Below, one piece after another: positions 6,684 through 12,859 of a stretch of 15,395 nucleotides of DNA. A program made the translations under genes and the position numbers. The number at the start of each line of letters is the position of its first letter. The stretch's first letter is position 1. Under the pieces are notes generated by a model, which was not told where the DNA came from, searched no databases, and saw only the letters and a program-made list of their open reading frames with translations. Origin of the DNA: Balneolaceae bacterium (GTDB lineage Bacteria; Bacteroidota; Rhodothermia; Balneolales; Balneolaceae); the NCBI GenBank assembly GCA_021767245.1, contig JAASTO010000046.1:1-15395 (forward strand), read 5' to 3'.

Positions 6684-6768
6684 ACCGTCCCTTCAAAATA
6701 TGACGGTTTTACAATCCTGTTTGTCATTTTGTAATCTACATGGATAAAATGTCAGACAGGATTTTTTT
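6684..6768 (+). terminator. Two tandem terminator hairpins after the DUF302 gene
   Basis: The first hairpin is ACCGTC/GACGGT (6684-6707) followed by TTTT. The second is a long stem of about 18 pairs, left arm 6713-6730 and right arm 6746-6763, with one mismatch and one G-T pair, closing a 15-base loop and running into seven T (6762-6768). Together they should end the stress transcript and insulate hsp20. Confidence 0.85.
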
Positions 6769-6844
6769 GTATCTGAAATTGGCACGCATTTTGAAATAAT
6801 GTGAGTGTCAACCTTCGTGTTGATTTGGGTAACACCCTATGATC

Positions 6845-6871
6845 TTTAAATAAAATCTATTTAAAAGGAGG
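6845..6871 (+). promoter_or_regulatory. AU-rich hairpin abutting the hsp20 ribosome site
   Basis: TTTAAATA and TATTTAAA (6845-6852, 6858-6865) are exact inverted repeats around AAATC. The 3' arm ends directly before AGGAGG (6866-6871), eight bases from the ATG. An all-AU stem touching a strong ribosome site before a small heat-shock gene could act as a simple RNA thermometer. The ribosome site itself is not in the stem, which weakens the idea. Confidence 0.4.
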
Positions 6872-6879
6872 ATAAACCT

Positions 6880-7338
6880 ATGTTAATGCGAACAAATACT
6901 CATACACCAACACTTTGGAATGAAAACTCAACAACCACTCCGATAAAGATCTCAGACTGGATCGACGAGGTCTTTGAAGACGCACTCAGCTGGCCTAAAA
7001 TGAGGACTTCCGGTTTTATGCCCGAGTTAAACGTCTACGAAACCGATACAGAATTTGAAGTATCTGCTGCCCTTCCCGGAATGAGTAAAGATGACATCGA
7101 CATCAGCTTTAACTCAGGTTTACTTACCATCAGTGGTGAGCGCAAAATGAACAAGGAAGATAAAGGTTTACGTTATCACCGCATTGAAAGCCGGTTTGGC
7201 AAATTTAGCAGATCTTTACCACTGCCACACGATATGGTAGATCAGGATAAAATATCGGCTGTTTACGATAATGGTGTACTGAACGTTACCATCCCAAAAG
7301 TAAAAGAAAAAGCAGCTAAAAAAATCAAGATCAGCTGA
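6880..7338 (+). CDS. Hsp20 small heat-shock chaperone
   Basis: A 152-residue small heat-shock protein that holds unfolding proteins without ATP. A short variable N-terminal arm (1-45) is followed by the alpha-crystallin domain (about 46-140), with MPELNVYETD, ALPGMSKDDI, LLTISGERK and the conserved DNGVLNVTIPK end motif. The C-terminal IxI-type anchor is KIKIS. All expected elements are present. A strong AAGGAGG ribosome site eight bases upstream supports the ATG at 6880 over the one two codons later. It is cut off from the preceding genes by terminators, so it has its own promoter, and a perfect inverted repeat lies at the ribosome site. Confidence 0.95.
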   Translation: MLMRTNTHTPTLWNENSTTTPIKISDWIDEVFEDALSWPKMRTSGFMPELNVYETDTEFEVSAALPGMSKDDIDISFNSGLLTISGERKMNKEDKGLRYHRIESRFGKFSRSLPLPHDMVDQDKISAVYDNGVLNVTIPKVKEKAAKKIKIS

Positions 7339-7369
7339 TTTGACTCTCAAAATAGCTTCTTAACAGCAC

Positions 7370-7399
7370 AAGCCGCGGGTTTTATATTCGCGGCTTTTT
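7370..7399 (+). terminator. Rho-independent terminator of hsp20
   Basis: AAGCCGCG and CGCGGCTT (7370-7377, 7389-7396) make a perfect 8-bp GC-rich stem with an 11-base loop, followed by TTT, C and a further T run. It lies 32 bases after the hsp20 stop, between convergent genes. The minus-strand side has no T run, so it mainly serves hsp20. Confidence 0.9.
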
Positions 7400-7423
7400 C
7401 ATTTTTACTCGTTTCCAAAGAAC

Positions 7424-7828
7424 CTACTTATTGTATGTAACTACCCGTTTCCAGTGTAAAATAACAAAGGTCAGAACAGCCATTAGCTCAAACAATCTGC
7501 CGGTTAATTTCATCCCATTCCAGTTTAACAGATCTGATGAGACCATGGTCACGATCCCTATATTCAAAAAGATCGGGATCAGGTAAGCCATTGGCTTTGA
7601 CCCTCTCCCTTTATCCTCCAGATAGCGTGGGAGGATCCAATAGGCTACACCAAGAGTGAATTGAATAATCCACCCAAAGATCATGACCTCGATATGCGCC
7701 GGTATTAAAAACCAAAACACCGGTGAGATAAAAACCGCTTTGTTGATGAGCATCAACACACCCAGTATTAAACCCACTGCAAGGTATACAAACGAAGCTT
7801 TTATAAGTATGCGGCTAACAAGTGGCAT
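7424..7828 (-). CDS. Four-helix oxidase-subunit-I-like membrane protein, copy 2
   Basis: A 134-residue inner-membrane protein with about four helices (8-28, 38-67, 80-97, 112-127). The second helix carries PAHIEVMIFGWIIQFTLG (His45), then VAYWILPR, which resembles the first haem-ligand helix of cbb3/NorB-type oxidase subunit I, but the rest of a catalytic subunit is missing. An in-frame ATG 25 codons upstream (7903) overlaps the preceding gene. I prefer 7828 because the product then starts MPLVSRILIK, matching MPLITRLFIK of the preceding gene, and because this ATG follows that gene's stop by one base. The two are tandem paralogues. A role in NO or haem-linked respiration is inferred from neighbours. 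Confidence 0.75.
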   Translation of the reverse strand: MPLVSRILIKASFVYLAVGLILGVLMLINKAVFISPVFWFLIPAHIEVMIFGWIIQFTLGVAYWILPRYLEDKGRGSKPMAYLIPIFLNIGIVTMVSSDLLNWNGMKLTGRLFELMAVLTFVILHWKRVVTYNK

Positions 7829-7829
7829 C

Positions 7830-8270
7830 TCAGGATGAGGCTTTAGCGCGTTGTCGGCGGCGCTGTTGTTTGGATTGAACCCTGGGCCAGATACCTGCCA
7901 CATAACTCAGTATTCCTATAAATTGTAGAATCGCAGAAAGCATCAAGAGATAGCTCCATAAATCAGGTTCAAAGGCCGAGGCCATCGGTTCAGCAATAAA
8001 CCTGATAGGCAAACCCAAGTTCAATCCCGCAAAGGCGATCCACTCCCATTTTTGATTCCGGAAACTTTCTTCCTTGATGCGCCCTGGAAACATCCACGTT
8101 GAAACGCCAATGATGATCTGCGTGATCCATCCAACCATCAGGGCATGCCAGAATATGGGACTCATCCCTGCCAGAGCTAACTCATCGATGTGCATAGCGA
8201 CCCCAAATGTTAAGGATATGAGAAAGTAGATCAGGCCTGATTTTATAAATAACCGGGTAATTAATGGCAT
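7830..8270 (-). CDS. Four-helix oxidase-subunit-I-like membrane protein, copy 1
   Basis: A 146-residue membrane protein with about four helices (8-28, 37-62, 76-92, 105-127) and a very basic tail (QRRRQRAK, 137-143) that should face the cytoplasm. The second helix has FWHALMVGWITQIIIG (His42) then STWMFPGR, the same layout as copy 2 (AHIEVMIFGW then YWILPR) and similar to a HAH-LLGW haem helix in oxidase subunit I. Only one candidate haem ligand is in that helix and no copper-B set is present, so it is not an oxidase by itself. It lies 23 bases after the 12-helix protein gene and one base before copy 2, so the three are almost certainly one transcript. Confidence 0.75.
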   Translation of the reverse strand: MPLITRLFIKSGLIYFLISLTFGVAMHIDELALAGMSPIFWHALMVGWITQIIIGVSTWMFPGRIKEESFRNQKWEWIAFAGLNLGLPIRFIAEPMASAFEPDLWSYLLMLSAILQFIGILSYVAGIWPRVQSKQQRRRQRAKASS

Positions 8271-8293
8271 GAGTTCAATGTAGGGTTACATTT

Positions 8294-9514
8294 TTAAAGT
8301 TTTTGAATGGCCCTGCGGATGCCAAACCAAAACCATAACATAGCAAATACCGGGACTATTGCAATAGCTGCCATAGCTGTATAGATCCATACCCCACTTA
8401 AGAACAGAGGCCACAGGCTGGTCATCCAGATCAGGCTGATGAGCAGAAGCATCACTGAAAGTACTAAGCCATAGAAATAAACCGGATGTAGTTCTGCCTC
8501 ACGCGACATGTAAGCGACCACTCCTAACGTAAAACTTCCAAGAAGCAGTACATGCAAATACAGGATACGGATTCCGTGTTCCGATAGCCAAAGGTCGGCA
8601 GGCATAACGGCAGCAATAAGCTGCATTAATGACTTTAAGGCTAACAATGCAAGTGGCCAAAGCCAGATCTTTTGGATCTTTTCTTTTCTCTGAATAACGG
8701 AATATAGAAACAGCAAGACGCCTTCAGCAATCAGAACTCCTCCAATTCTTGCCGTAACAGATAAATTCAGATCCATCATCGATTCTGAAATACCATATGG
8801 AAAGGTTAATGGAGCTCCACAGGCAATGAGACCTGCTAAAATGGTTGGAGAGATCACATAATCCTCTTCATTTAAGTTGAGTGATTCTGAGATCAACCCC
8901 AGCAATACCAGCACCACCCACCCTTCTACAAAGGTAGCCAGGAAAAAGTGAGTCAGGGCTTTACCGAACAGTGGACCTCCGAGATCGAACATTTCTACGG
9001 TTCCTACTCCCCAAGCTCCCAGTGAGCTGATGAAAAGCATAACCAGTGCTGCTTCAAACCAAACATTCGGACTATGATCACTCTTTTTCATCCTTGTGAT
9101 GACATAACCTACCATAAACGCATACCAACTGATCATTACCAACCCAGACAGGATGGTTGAAAGAGGTAAAAATGTTTCCCCGACCGGCACCGAACGATAG
9201 CCCCAGATCATGAAAAACGGATAAGACAATATCCCAAAAACCAATACACTCCATAGCGCACCCTTCATTAGTTTTACACCAATAGCTGCGTGGTAGCCCG
9301 GTACCATCCTAACCTTGATCAGATATAGCGGCAGTAACGAAGCCCATCCAAAAAACATCAGATGGGAATGAGCGTGCCTGACATTTTCAAGATTCAGGTC
9401 AAAAGGCAGAGATGTTACAAACCCCATTCGGTATAAAAAACCGGTTAGCCCTGCGATGATGAAACTGAAAATTGCCCACTGCCAGATCTTAGAATCTTTC
9501 GCCAGCAAATTCAT
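8294..9514 (-). CDS. Twelve-helix NnrS/oxidase-subunit-I-like haem membrane protein
   Basis: A 406-residue polytopic membrane protein with roughly 12 hydrophobic helices. Key residues sit in three places: VRHAHSHLMFFGW (His47, 49, 51) at the second helix, LTHFFLATFVEGW (His189, Glu197) in the middle, and HGIRILYLHVLLLGSFTLG (His313, His321) late. The first and last resemble the HEMLFG and LH-LTVG motifs of NnrS, a haem- and copper-containing membrane protein that protects against NO. The VEGW element recalls the HLWVEG of NO reductase NorB, but without its His. Length and helix number fit NnrS. It lies in the NO-response block downstream of the 605-residue protein. I regard it as a divergent NnrS/HCO relative; the exact family is uncertain. 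Confidence 0.65.
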   Translation of the reverse strand: MNLLAKDSKIWQWAIFSFIIAGLTGFLYRMGFVTSLPFDLNLENVRHAHSHLMFFGWASLLPLYLIKVRMVPGYHAAIGVKLMKGALWSVLVFGILSYPFFMIWGYRSVPVGETFLPLSTILSGLVMISWYAFMVGYVITRMKKSDHSPNVWFEAALVMLFISSLGAWGVGTVEMFDLGGPLFGKALTHFFLATFVEGWVVLVLLGLISESLNLNEEDYVISPTILAGLIACGAPLTFPYGISESMMDLNLSVTARIGGVLIAEGVLLFLYSVIQRKEKIQKIWLWPLALLALKSLMQLIAAVMPADLWLSEHGIRILYLHVLLLGSFTLGVVAYMSREAELHPVYFYGLVLSVMLLLISLIWMTSLWPLFLSGVWIYTAMAAIAIVPVFAMLWFWFGIRRAIQKL

Positions 9515-9529
9515 TGTGTGAGTTTGAGT

Positions 9530-9570
9530 GTTTTAAATTCCTTAAAACCTATCCTTATAACATTAAGGAT
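9530..9570 (-). promoter_or_regulatory. Two adjacent inverted repeats upstream of the 12-helix protein
   Basis: GTTTTAA/TTAAAAC (9530-9548, 5-base spacer) and ATCCTTA/TAAGGAT (9551-9570, 6-base spacer) are both perfect and lie back to back, occupying most of the 66-base gap between the two genes. Because CCTTA also occurs at 9540-9544, it could pair with TAAGG at 9564-9568 instead. Tandem operators or a folded leader are both possible. Confidence 0.35.
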
Positions 9571-9580
9571 GAATGAAGAT

Positions 9581-11398
9581 TTAACCGGCTACGAGTACTA
9601 TTTCTTCAAACTTTTCAAATATGCTTTGAAGACGAGCTTGTTGTTCTTCCACCGTTCTAAGAATTGAACTCAGATTTTCACCTTCGTATGGCTCAGATGT
9701 GGCAATTTCCTCACAATACTCCATCCCCTTCACAAGGTTATTCTTAAAGCGAGTCAGGCTTTTCATATCTGTAACCGGATCTTCCGATTGATCTACGAGT
9801 TCCTCCAGATAATCCACATACATGGTCATTTCTTTGGCAAACATATGCGGCCTTTCATCCGGAACCAGATTCTGGCGTCCATAGATATGATCGGTCATTT
9901 CACGAAGGGAATACTGACGGTCGAACCATGCAATATTTGGGCCTGGACAGATAGCCTGAGGGGCTCGGTGTTCTTTCAAAATTCCCAGGCTAATTAAGGC
10001 CCCGTTACCAAGGTGATCGCACAGGCAGGCCTTGTCGAGTACCTTATTCCGGGCTTTTTCTTTTTGTTCGTCAGAGACATCACTCTCGTTGATCTGATTG
10101 ATCTTTAAAAGTTGATACTGAGTGGATGCCGTACAGATCGGGTTCTCAGTAAACTCTGTATTAGATTCCAGAAATCCTTTTGGACACGGGGATCCCGGCT
10201 TACCCTTTTCAATACGTTCTTTATGCCATTTTTCTGAACCGGTGTTTCTGACATTATTGAACGGCACCCCCAGCGGAGATACCCCACTCAGGTAAAGATC
10301 TTCTTCTTTGGCATCCTGTAACAATTTCATAGTCGGCTCATCTACCGTGGTAGCTTCGGGCACCATCAGAAAAGGACTTCCCCATCCCGTGGCATCCATA
10401 TAAAAATCTTTGAGCAGGCGCTCTGCTTCACCATGAGTTCCTATTCCACCCTGAACCGTTAAACGCGGCTCATTCATATCCCATGATGGATCAAAACCTC
10501 CTTCCCGGTTTTCTTCATAAAAACTCTCTATCAAAGGCTGAATAGCAGAACTCAGCATCTCTCTTTTTTCCTTGAATTCTTTCAGAAGTGCCGGCAATAA
10601 ATAACCGTCGGATGCAAAGGCGTGCCCTCCACAATTCAATCCTGACTCAATTCGGTACTCAAACACTTCGAGTCCTTTTTTTGCCAGGTATTTGCCCTGT
10701 ATCAAGGCTGACCTGAAATCACTCACCTTCAGAATAATCTTCTTTTTGATGTTCCCTTTTATATCCCTGTAAAAATCTTCGAACTCTGCGAGGTAATTGT
10801 ACAGGCGTGGATTAAATCCCGCAGACAGTATCAGGCTTGAGGAAACCTTGCTGTTAGCATAGCCACGTAAAGCCGCACTGCCATCACTGAATTCAGAGGT
10901 CATAGGCTGACCATTATTCGTATAACTGAAACCATCCACCTTCGCCATGATATTGACATCAATGGATCCCATTCTCATCTGTTCAGTAAGCCTTTCAGAC
11001 AGTACATCTGCATCATCTGCATCCTGTGTTCCCATCAGCTTCAGGTATAATCTTCGCAGATCTGAGGAATCGGGAAGCATTTCAAAATACCTAGCCTTCT
11101 CGTTGTCCTCAAAGAATGGCTGAGCCTTTATCTCCTCAAATTTCTGCTGAACCAGGTCTTGTACCATATCCAGATAGGCCGTTATACGTCTGGCTCTTCC
11201 ATCCTCGGCATTTCGGGGAATATTGGTATAGGGAAGATCAAATACTTTAGAGTAATGTTTCCGGATACGTTCCACCAAAAGGTCATCCACAATGGAGATA
11301 ACGGAGTTAATACCGTATGGTGCCACACGGATGGGTGAATCGATAGAGTGTCCGGTCCCCATTACGGGGATTGAAAATGTATGAAGTGCGTTTTGCAT
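9581..11398 (-). CDS. Putative FMN-barrel (nitronate monooxygenase-like) protein with a Cys-rich C-terminus
   Basis: A 605-residue soluble protein. Residues 10-35 and 180-350 recall the FMN-binding TIM barrels of nitronate monooxygenases and FabK: IPVMGTGH near the start, ESGLNCGGHAF (251-261, His259 in the GGH position of the catalytic His), and VQGGIGTHGEAERLL with GWGSPFL (315-344) like the phosphate-binding strands. After the barrel come conserved-looking cysteines: PGSPC (405), PICTAS (422), KACLCD (458, 460) and AICPGPN (484), which could hold an Fe-S cluster. The C-terminus (515-600) is helical and acidic. I recall similar proteins of unknown function in Bacteroidota. Placed upstream of the NnrS-like gene and after ric, it may act on nitro or nitroso compounds; this is inference. 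No clear ribosome site is seen before the ATG. Confidence 0.6.
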   Translation of the reverse strand: MQNALHTFSIPVMGTGHSIDSPIRVAPYGINSVISIVDDLLVERIRKHYSKVFDLPYTNIPRNAEDGRARRITAYLDMVQDLVQQKFEEIKAQPFFEDNEKARYFEMLPDSSDLRRLYLKLMGTQDADDADVLSERLTEQMRMGSIDVNIMAKVDGFSYTNNGQPMTSEFSDGSAALRGYANSKVSSSLILSAGFNPRLYNYLAEFEDFYRDIKGNIKKKIILKVSDFRSALIQGKYLAKKGLEVFEYRIESGLNCGGHAFASDGYLLPALLKEFKEKREMLSSAIQPLIESFYEENREGGFDPSWDMNEPRLTVQGGIGTHGEAERLLKDFYMDATGWGSPFLMVPEATTVDEPTMKLLQDAKEEDLYLSGVSPLGVPFNNVRNTGSEKWHKERIEKGKPGSPCPKGFLESNTEFTENPICTASTQYQLLKINQINESDVSDEQKEKARNKVLDKACLCDHLGNGALISLGILKEHRAPQAICPGPNIAWFDRQYSLREMTDHIYGRQNLVPDERPHMFAKEMTMYVDYLEELVDQSEDPVTDMKSLTRFKNNLVKGMEYCEEIATSEPYEGENLSSILRTVEEQQARLQSIFEKFEEIVLVAG

Positions 11399-11494
11399 AA
11401 AATGATGGAGGTGAATTTGCGGATTACGTTACGCCATAACCCAAGCTATGATATACTTTAGATATGAAGGTATGATGAAGCATCTTTATACCTT

Positions 11495-11538
11495 AAAAAA
11501 ACCGGTCACCAGCCCCAAAACAAAGCTGAAATGACCGG
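11495..11538 (-). terminator. Rho-independent terminator after ric
   Basis: On the minus strand, CCGGTCA and TGACCGG form an outer 7-bp stem (11532-11538 with 11502-11508). CAGC and GCTG (11525-11528 with 11510-11513) extend it inward, and seven T follow (11495-11501). It starts 15 bases past the ric stop and separates the rrf2-ric transcript from the 605-residue gene. Confidence 0.88.
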
Positions 11539-11552
11539 CCCCAACTGACAAT

Positions 11553-12248
11553 TTAGTTCAATCTTTTTTCAAGCTTGAGTGCTTTTGGAAACAGAATATT
11601 ATTCTCCAGGTGAACATGCTTGTGAAGGTCATCCTGAAAACCCTGCAGATTTTGAAATAACACCCGGTAAGACGAACACGCATTTGATGGAGGATTAAAT
11701 CCATTGGTCAACGCTTCTATCTGCGCCATGATCTCTCCGGCACTATCATGTTCATCTTCTAAGGCTTCTACGATGGCATCCTTCACCGATCCTTTTTTAT
11801 TCTCTCTAACCAATTCCTTGATCTGAGGAAACAGGTCTTCTTCTTCCTTCTGTAAATGAGCCATCATTTCTGCTCTAAGCTCAAAGACCAATTCCCTGAT
11901 CTCGTTCAGTTCCGGATCTCGGTCACCATGCACACGTGATACCTTCTCAGCATAAAAAGCCAGTTCAGGTAACATCTTCCGTACAAAACTGTGATGGTTG
12001 TTCTCTAAGTAATCAGTCAGGAAATCCAGCGACCAATCGTTATAATTATGCTCCGTTTCTCCGGTATTCTTAAGGGCTTCAAGCTCATTTATAACAGCTT
12101 CGACGTCAACTTTTTTAGAAGAACACGCCTTCCCAAGTGTCTTACCTCCGCCACAGCAGAAATCAAGTCCATGCGACCTGAGTACCTGTGCGGTTCTGTA
12201 ATCTTCGGCTACAATTTCTCCAACCGGCTTTTGTGTTAAATTATTCAT
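11553..12248 (-). CDS. ric: RIC di-iron protein for Fe-S cluster repair (ScdA/YtfE)
   Basis: A 231-residue cytoplasmic protein of the repair-of-iron-centres family, which restores Fe-S clusters damaged by NO or peroxide. The N-terminal ScdA domain shows LDFCCGGGKTLGKAC (28-42, Cys31, Cys32, Cys42). The hemerythrin-like four-helix domain has the expected di-iron ligands: His85/86 in NNHHSF, His107 in RVHGD, His131 and Glu135 in HLQKEEEDLFP, His167 in EDEHDSA, and His211 and Glu215 in HVHLENNILFP. The protein is complete. It follows the Rrf2 regulator by 70 bases on the same strand, and a TAAGA-N8-TCTTA dyad lies 13-30 bases before its start, so NO-responsive control is likely. Also named scdA, ytfE or dnrN. 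Confidence 0.95.
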   Translation of the reverse strand: MNNLTQKPVGEIVAEDYRTAQVLRSHGLDFCCGGGKTLGKACSSKKVDVEAVINELEALKNTGETEHNYNDWSLDFLTDYLENNHHSFVRKMLPELAFYAEKVSRVHGDRDPELNEIRELVFELRAEMMAHLQKEEEDLFPQIKELVRENKKGSVKDAIVEALEDEHDSAGEIMAQIEALTNGFNPPSNACSSYRVLFQNLQGFQDDLHKHVHLENNILFPKALKLEKRLN

Positions 12249-12260
12249 GGTTTTATGTTT

Positions 12261-12278
12261 TAAGAGTATTATGTCTTA
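12261..12278. promoter_or_regulatory. Candidate Rrf2 operator upstream of ric
   Basis: TAAGA-GTATTATG-TCTTA is a perfect 5-8-5 inverted repeat 13-30 bases before the ric start, where a bound protein would block transcription or its start. It matches the element before rrf2 at 13 of 18 positions. Confidence 0.45.
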
Positions 12279-12297
12279 TTTTAAATTAAATTTTTTT

Positions 12298-12309
12298 GTC
12301 AGTTCTGAC
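12298..12309. promoter_or_regulatory. Short palindrome between rrf2 and ric
   Basis: GTCAG-TT-CTGAC is a 5-2-5 inverted repeat 50-61 bases before the ric start. It has no T run on the transcribed strand, so it is not a terminator. It could be an operator for a ric promoter in the gap; the protein is unknown. Confidence 0.25.
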
Positions 12310-12318
12310 TTTTATCTA

Positions 12319-12771
12319 CTACTGCCAGGAGAATTCTCCCTCTGCAGTCAACCTAAAATGCTTTTCTTTTCCTTCTTCAGCGATCTCATTCAGCGTCATT
12401 CGTTTCAGCATGTTCTCGATCTTACCTCTGGCTTCCACCCAATGATCGTGCAGGGGACAAGGTTCCTGTAATCCACAACCGGGTAATCCCAGCGCGCATT
12501 GTGTAAATAAACCGGGACCATCTATTGCAATAACCAAATCGAATAAGGTGGCATTCTGTCCATTGGAGGAAAGCCTTACCCCGCCATTAGGCCCTTTATA
12601 GGACTCCAAATAGCCTTCTGCGGTTAATTGCTGAAGGATCTTCGTCAAAAAATGAAAGGAGATCTCCAGTTCCTCACTGATCTCTTTAAGGGAATGAAAT
12701 TCATTCCCTCTTTTTGAAGCCAGGTACAAAGAGGCTCGTAAACCGTACACGCAAGACTTGGATAGTAACAT
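12319..12771 (-). CDS. Rrf2-family Fe-S regulator (NsrR/IscR-like)
   Basis: A 150-residue Rrf2 transcription factor. The winged helix-turn-helix is at the N-terminus (about 1-65: CVYGLRASLYLA, then ISFHFLTKILQQL as recognition helix, then the KGPNGGVRL wing). A cluster-binding loop follows with Cys92, Cys99 and Cys105 in QCALGLPGCGLQEPCPLHDHW, the three-cysteine pattern of NsrR and IscR. This strongly suggests a sensor that binds an Fe-S cluster and responds to NO or cluster status. The spacing (six and five residues between cysteines) is close to both, and the adjacency to ric favours an NsrR-like NO role over IscR. A dyad 10-27 bases before its start suggests autoregulation. Confidence 0.9.
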   Translation of the reverse strand: MLLSKSCVYGLRASLYLASKRGNEFHSLKEISEELEISFHFLTKILQQLTAEGYLESYKGPNGGVRLSSNGQNATLFDLVIAIDGPGLFTQCALGLPGCGLQEPCPLHDHWVEARGKIENMLKRMTLNEIAEEGKEKHFRLTAEGEFSWQ

Positions 12772-12780
12772 AAACTTATT

Positions 12781-12798
12781 TAAGACTTATTTGTCTGA
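12781..12798. promoter_or_regulatory. Candidate autoregulatory operator upstream of the Rrf2 gene
   Basis: TAAGA-CTTATTTG-TCTGA lies 10-27 bases before the rrf2 start, nearly the same position as its relative before ric. The core AGAC/GTCT is an exact inverted repeat. Confidence 0.42.
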
Positions 12799-12819
12799 AA
12801 ATACATATAATTACTCAAA

Positions 12820-12831
12820 ATACCATGGTAT
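12820..12831. promoter_or_regulatory. Perfect 12-bp palindrome ATACCATGGTAT
   Basis: ATACCATGGTAT lies between the hemN stop and the rrf2 gene, 49 bases before the rrf2 start. It has no loop and no strong T run, so it is unlikely to be the hemN terminator; a protein-binding site near the rrf2 promoter is more likely. Confidence 0.3.
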
Positions 12832-12859
12832 CATTTTTCATTTTGTGGATTTTACAACT

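Noticed and set aside
7829..7903. A 25-codon N-terminal extension of the second four-helix protein, starting at 7903
   Set aside because: It overlaps the coding end of the preceding gene, is not hydrophobic, and the internal ATG at 7828 gives a start that aligns with the paralogue and sits one base after its stop.
12820..12859. The palindrome after hemN as its terminator
   Set aside because: The 12-base palindrome has no loop, would give a stem of only four or five pairs, and is followed by only four T on the transcribed strand.
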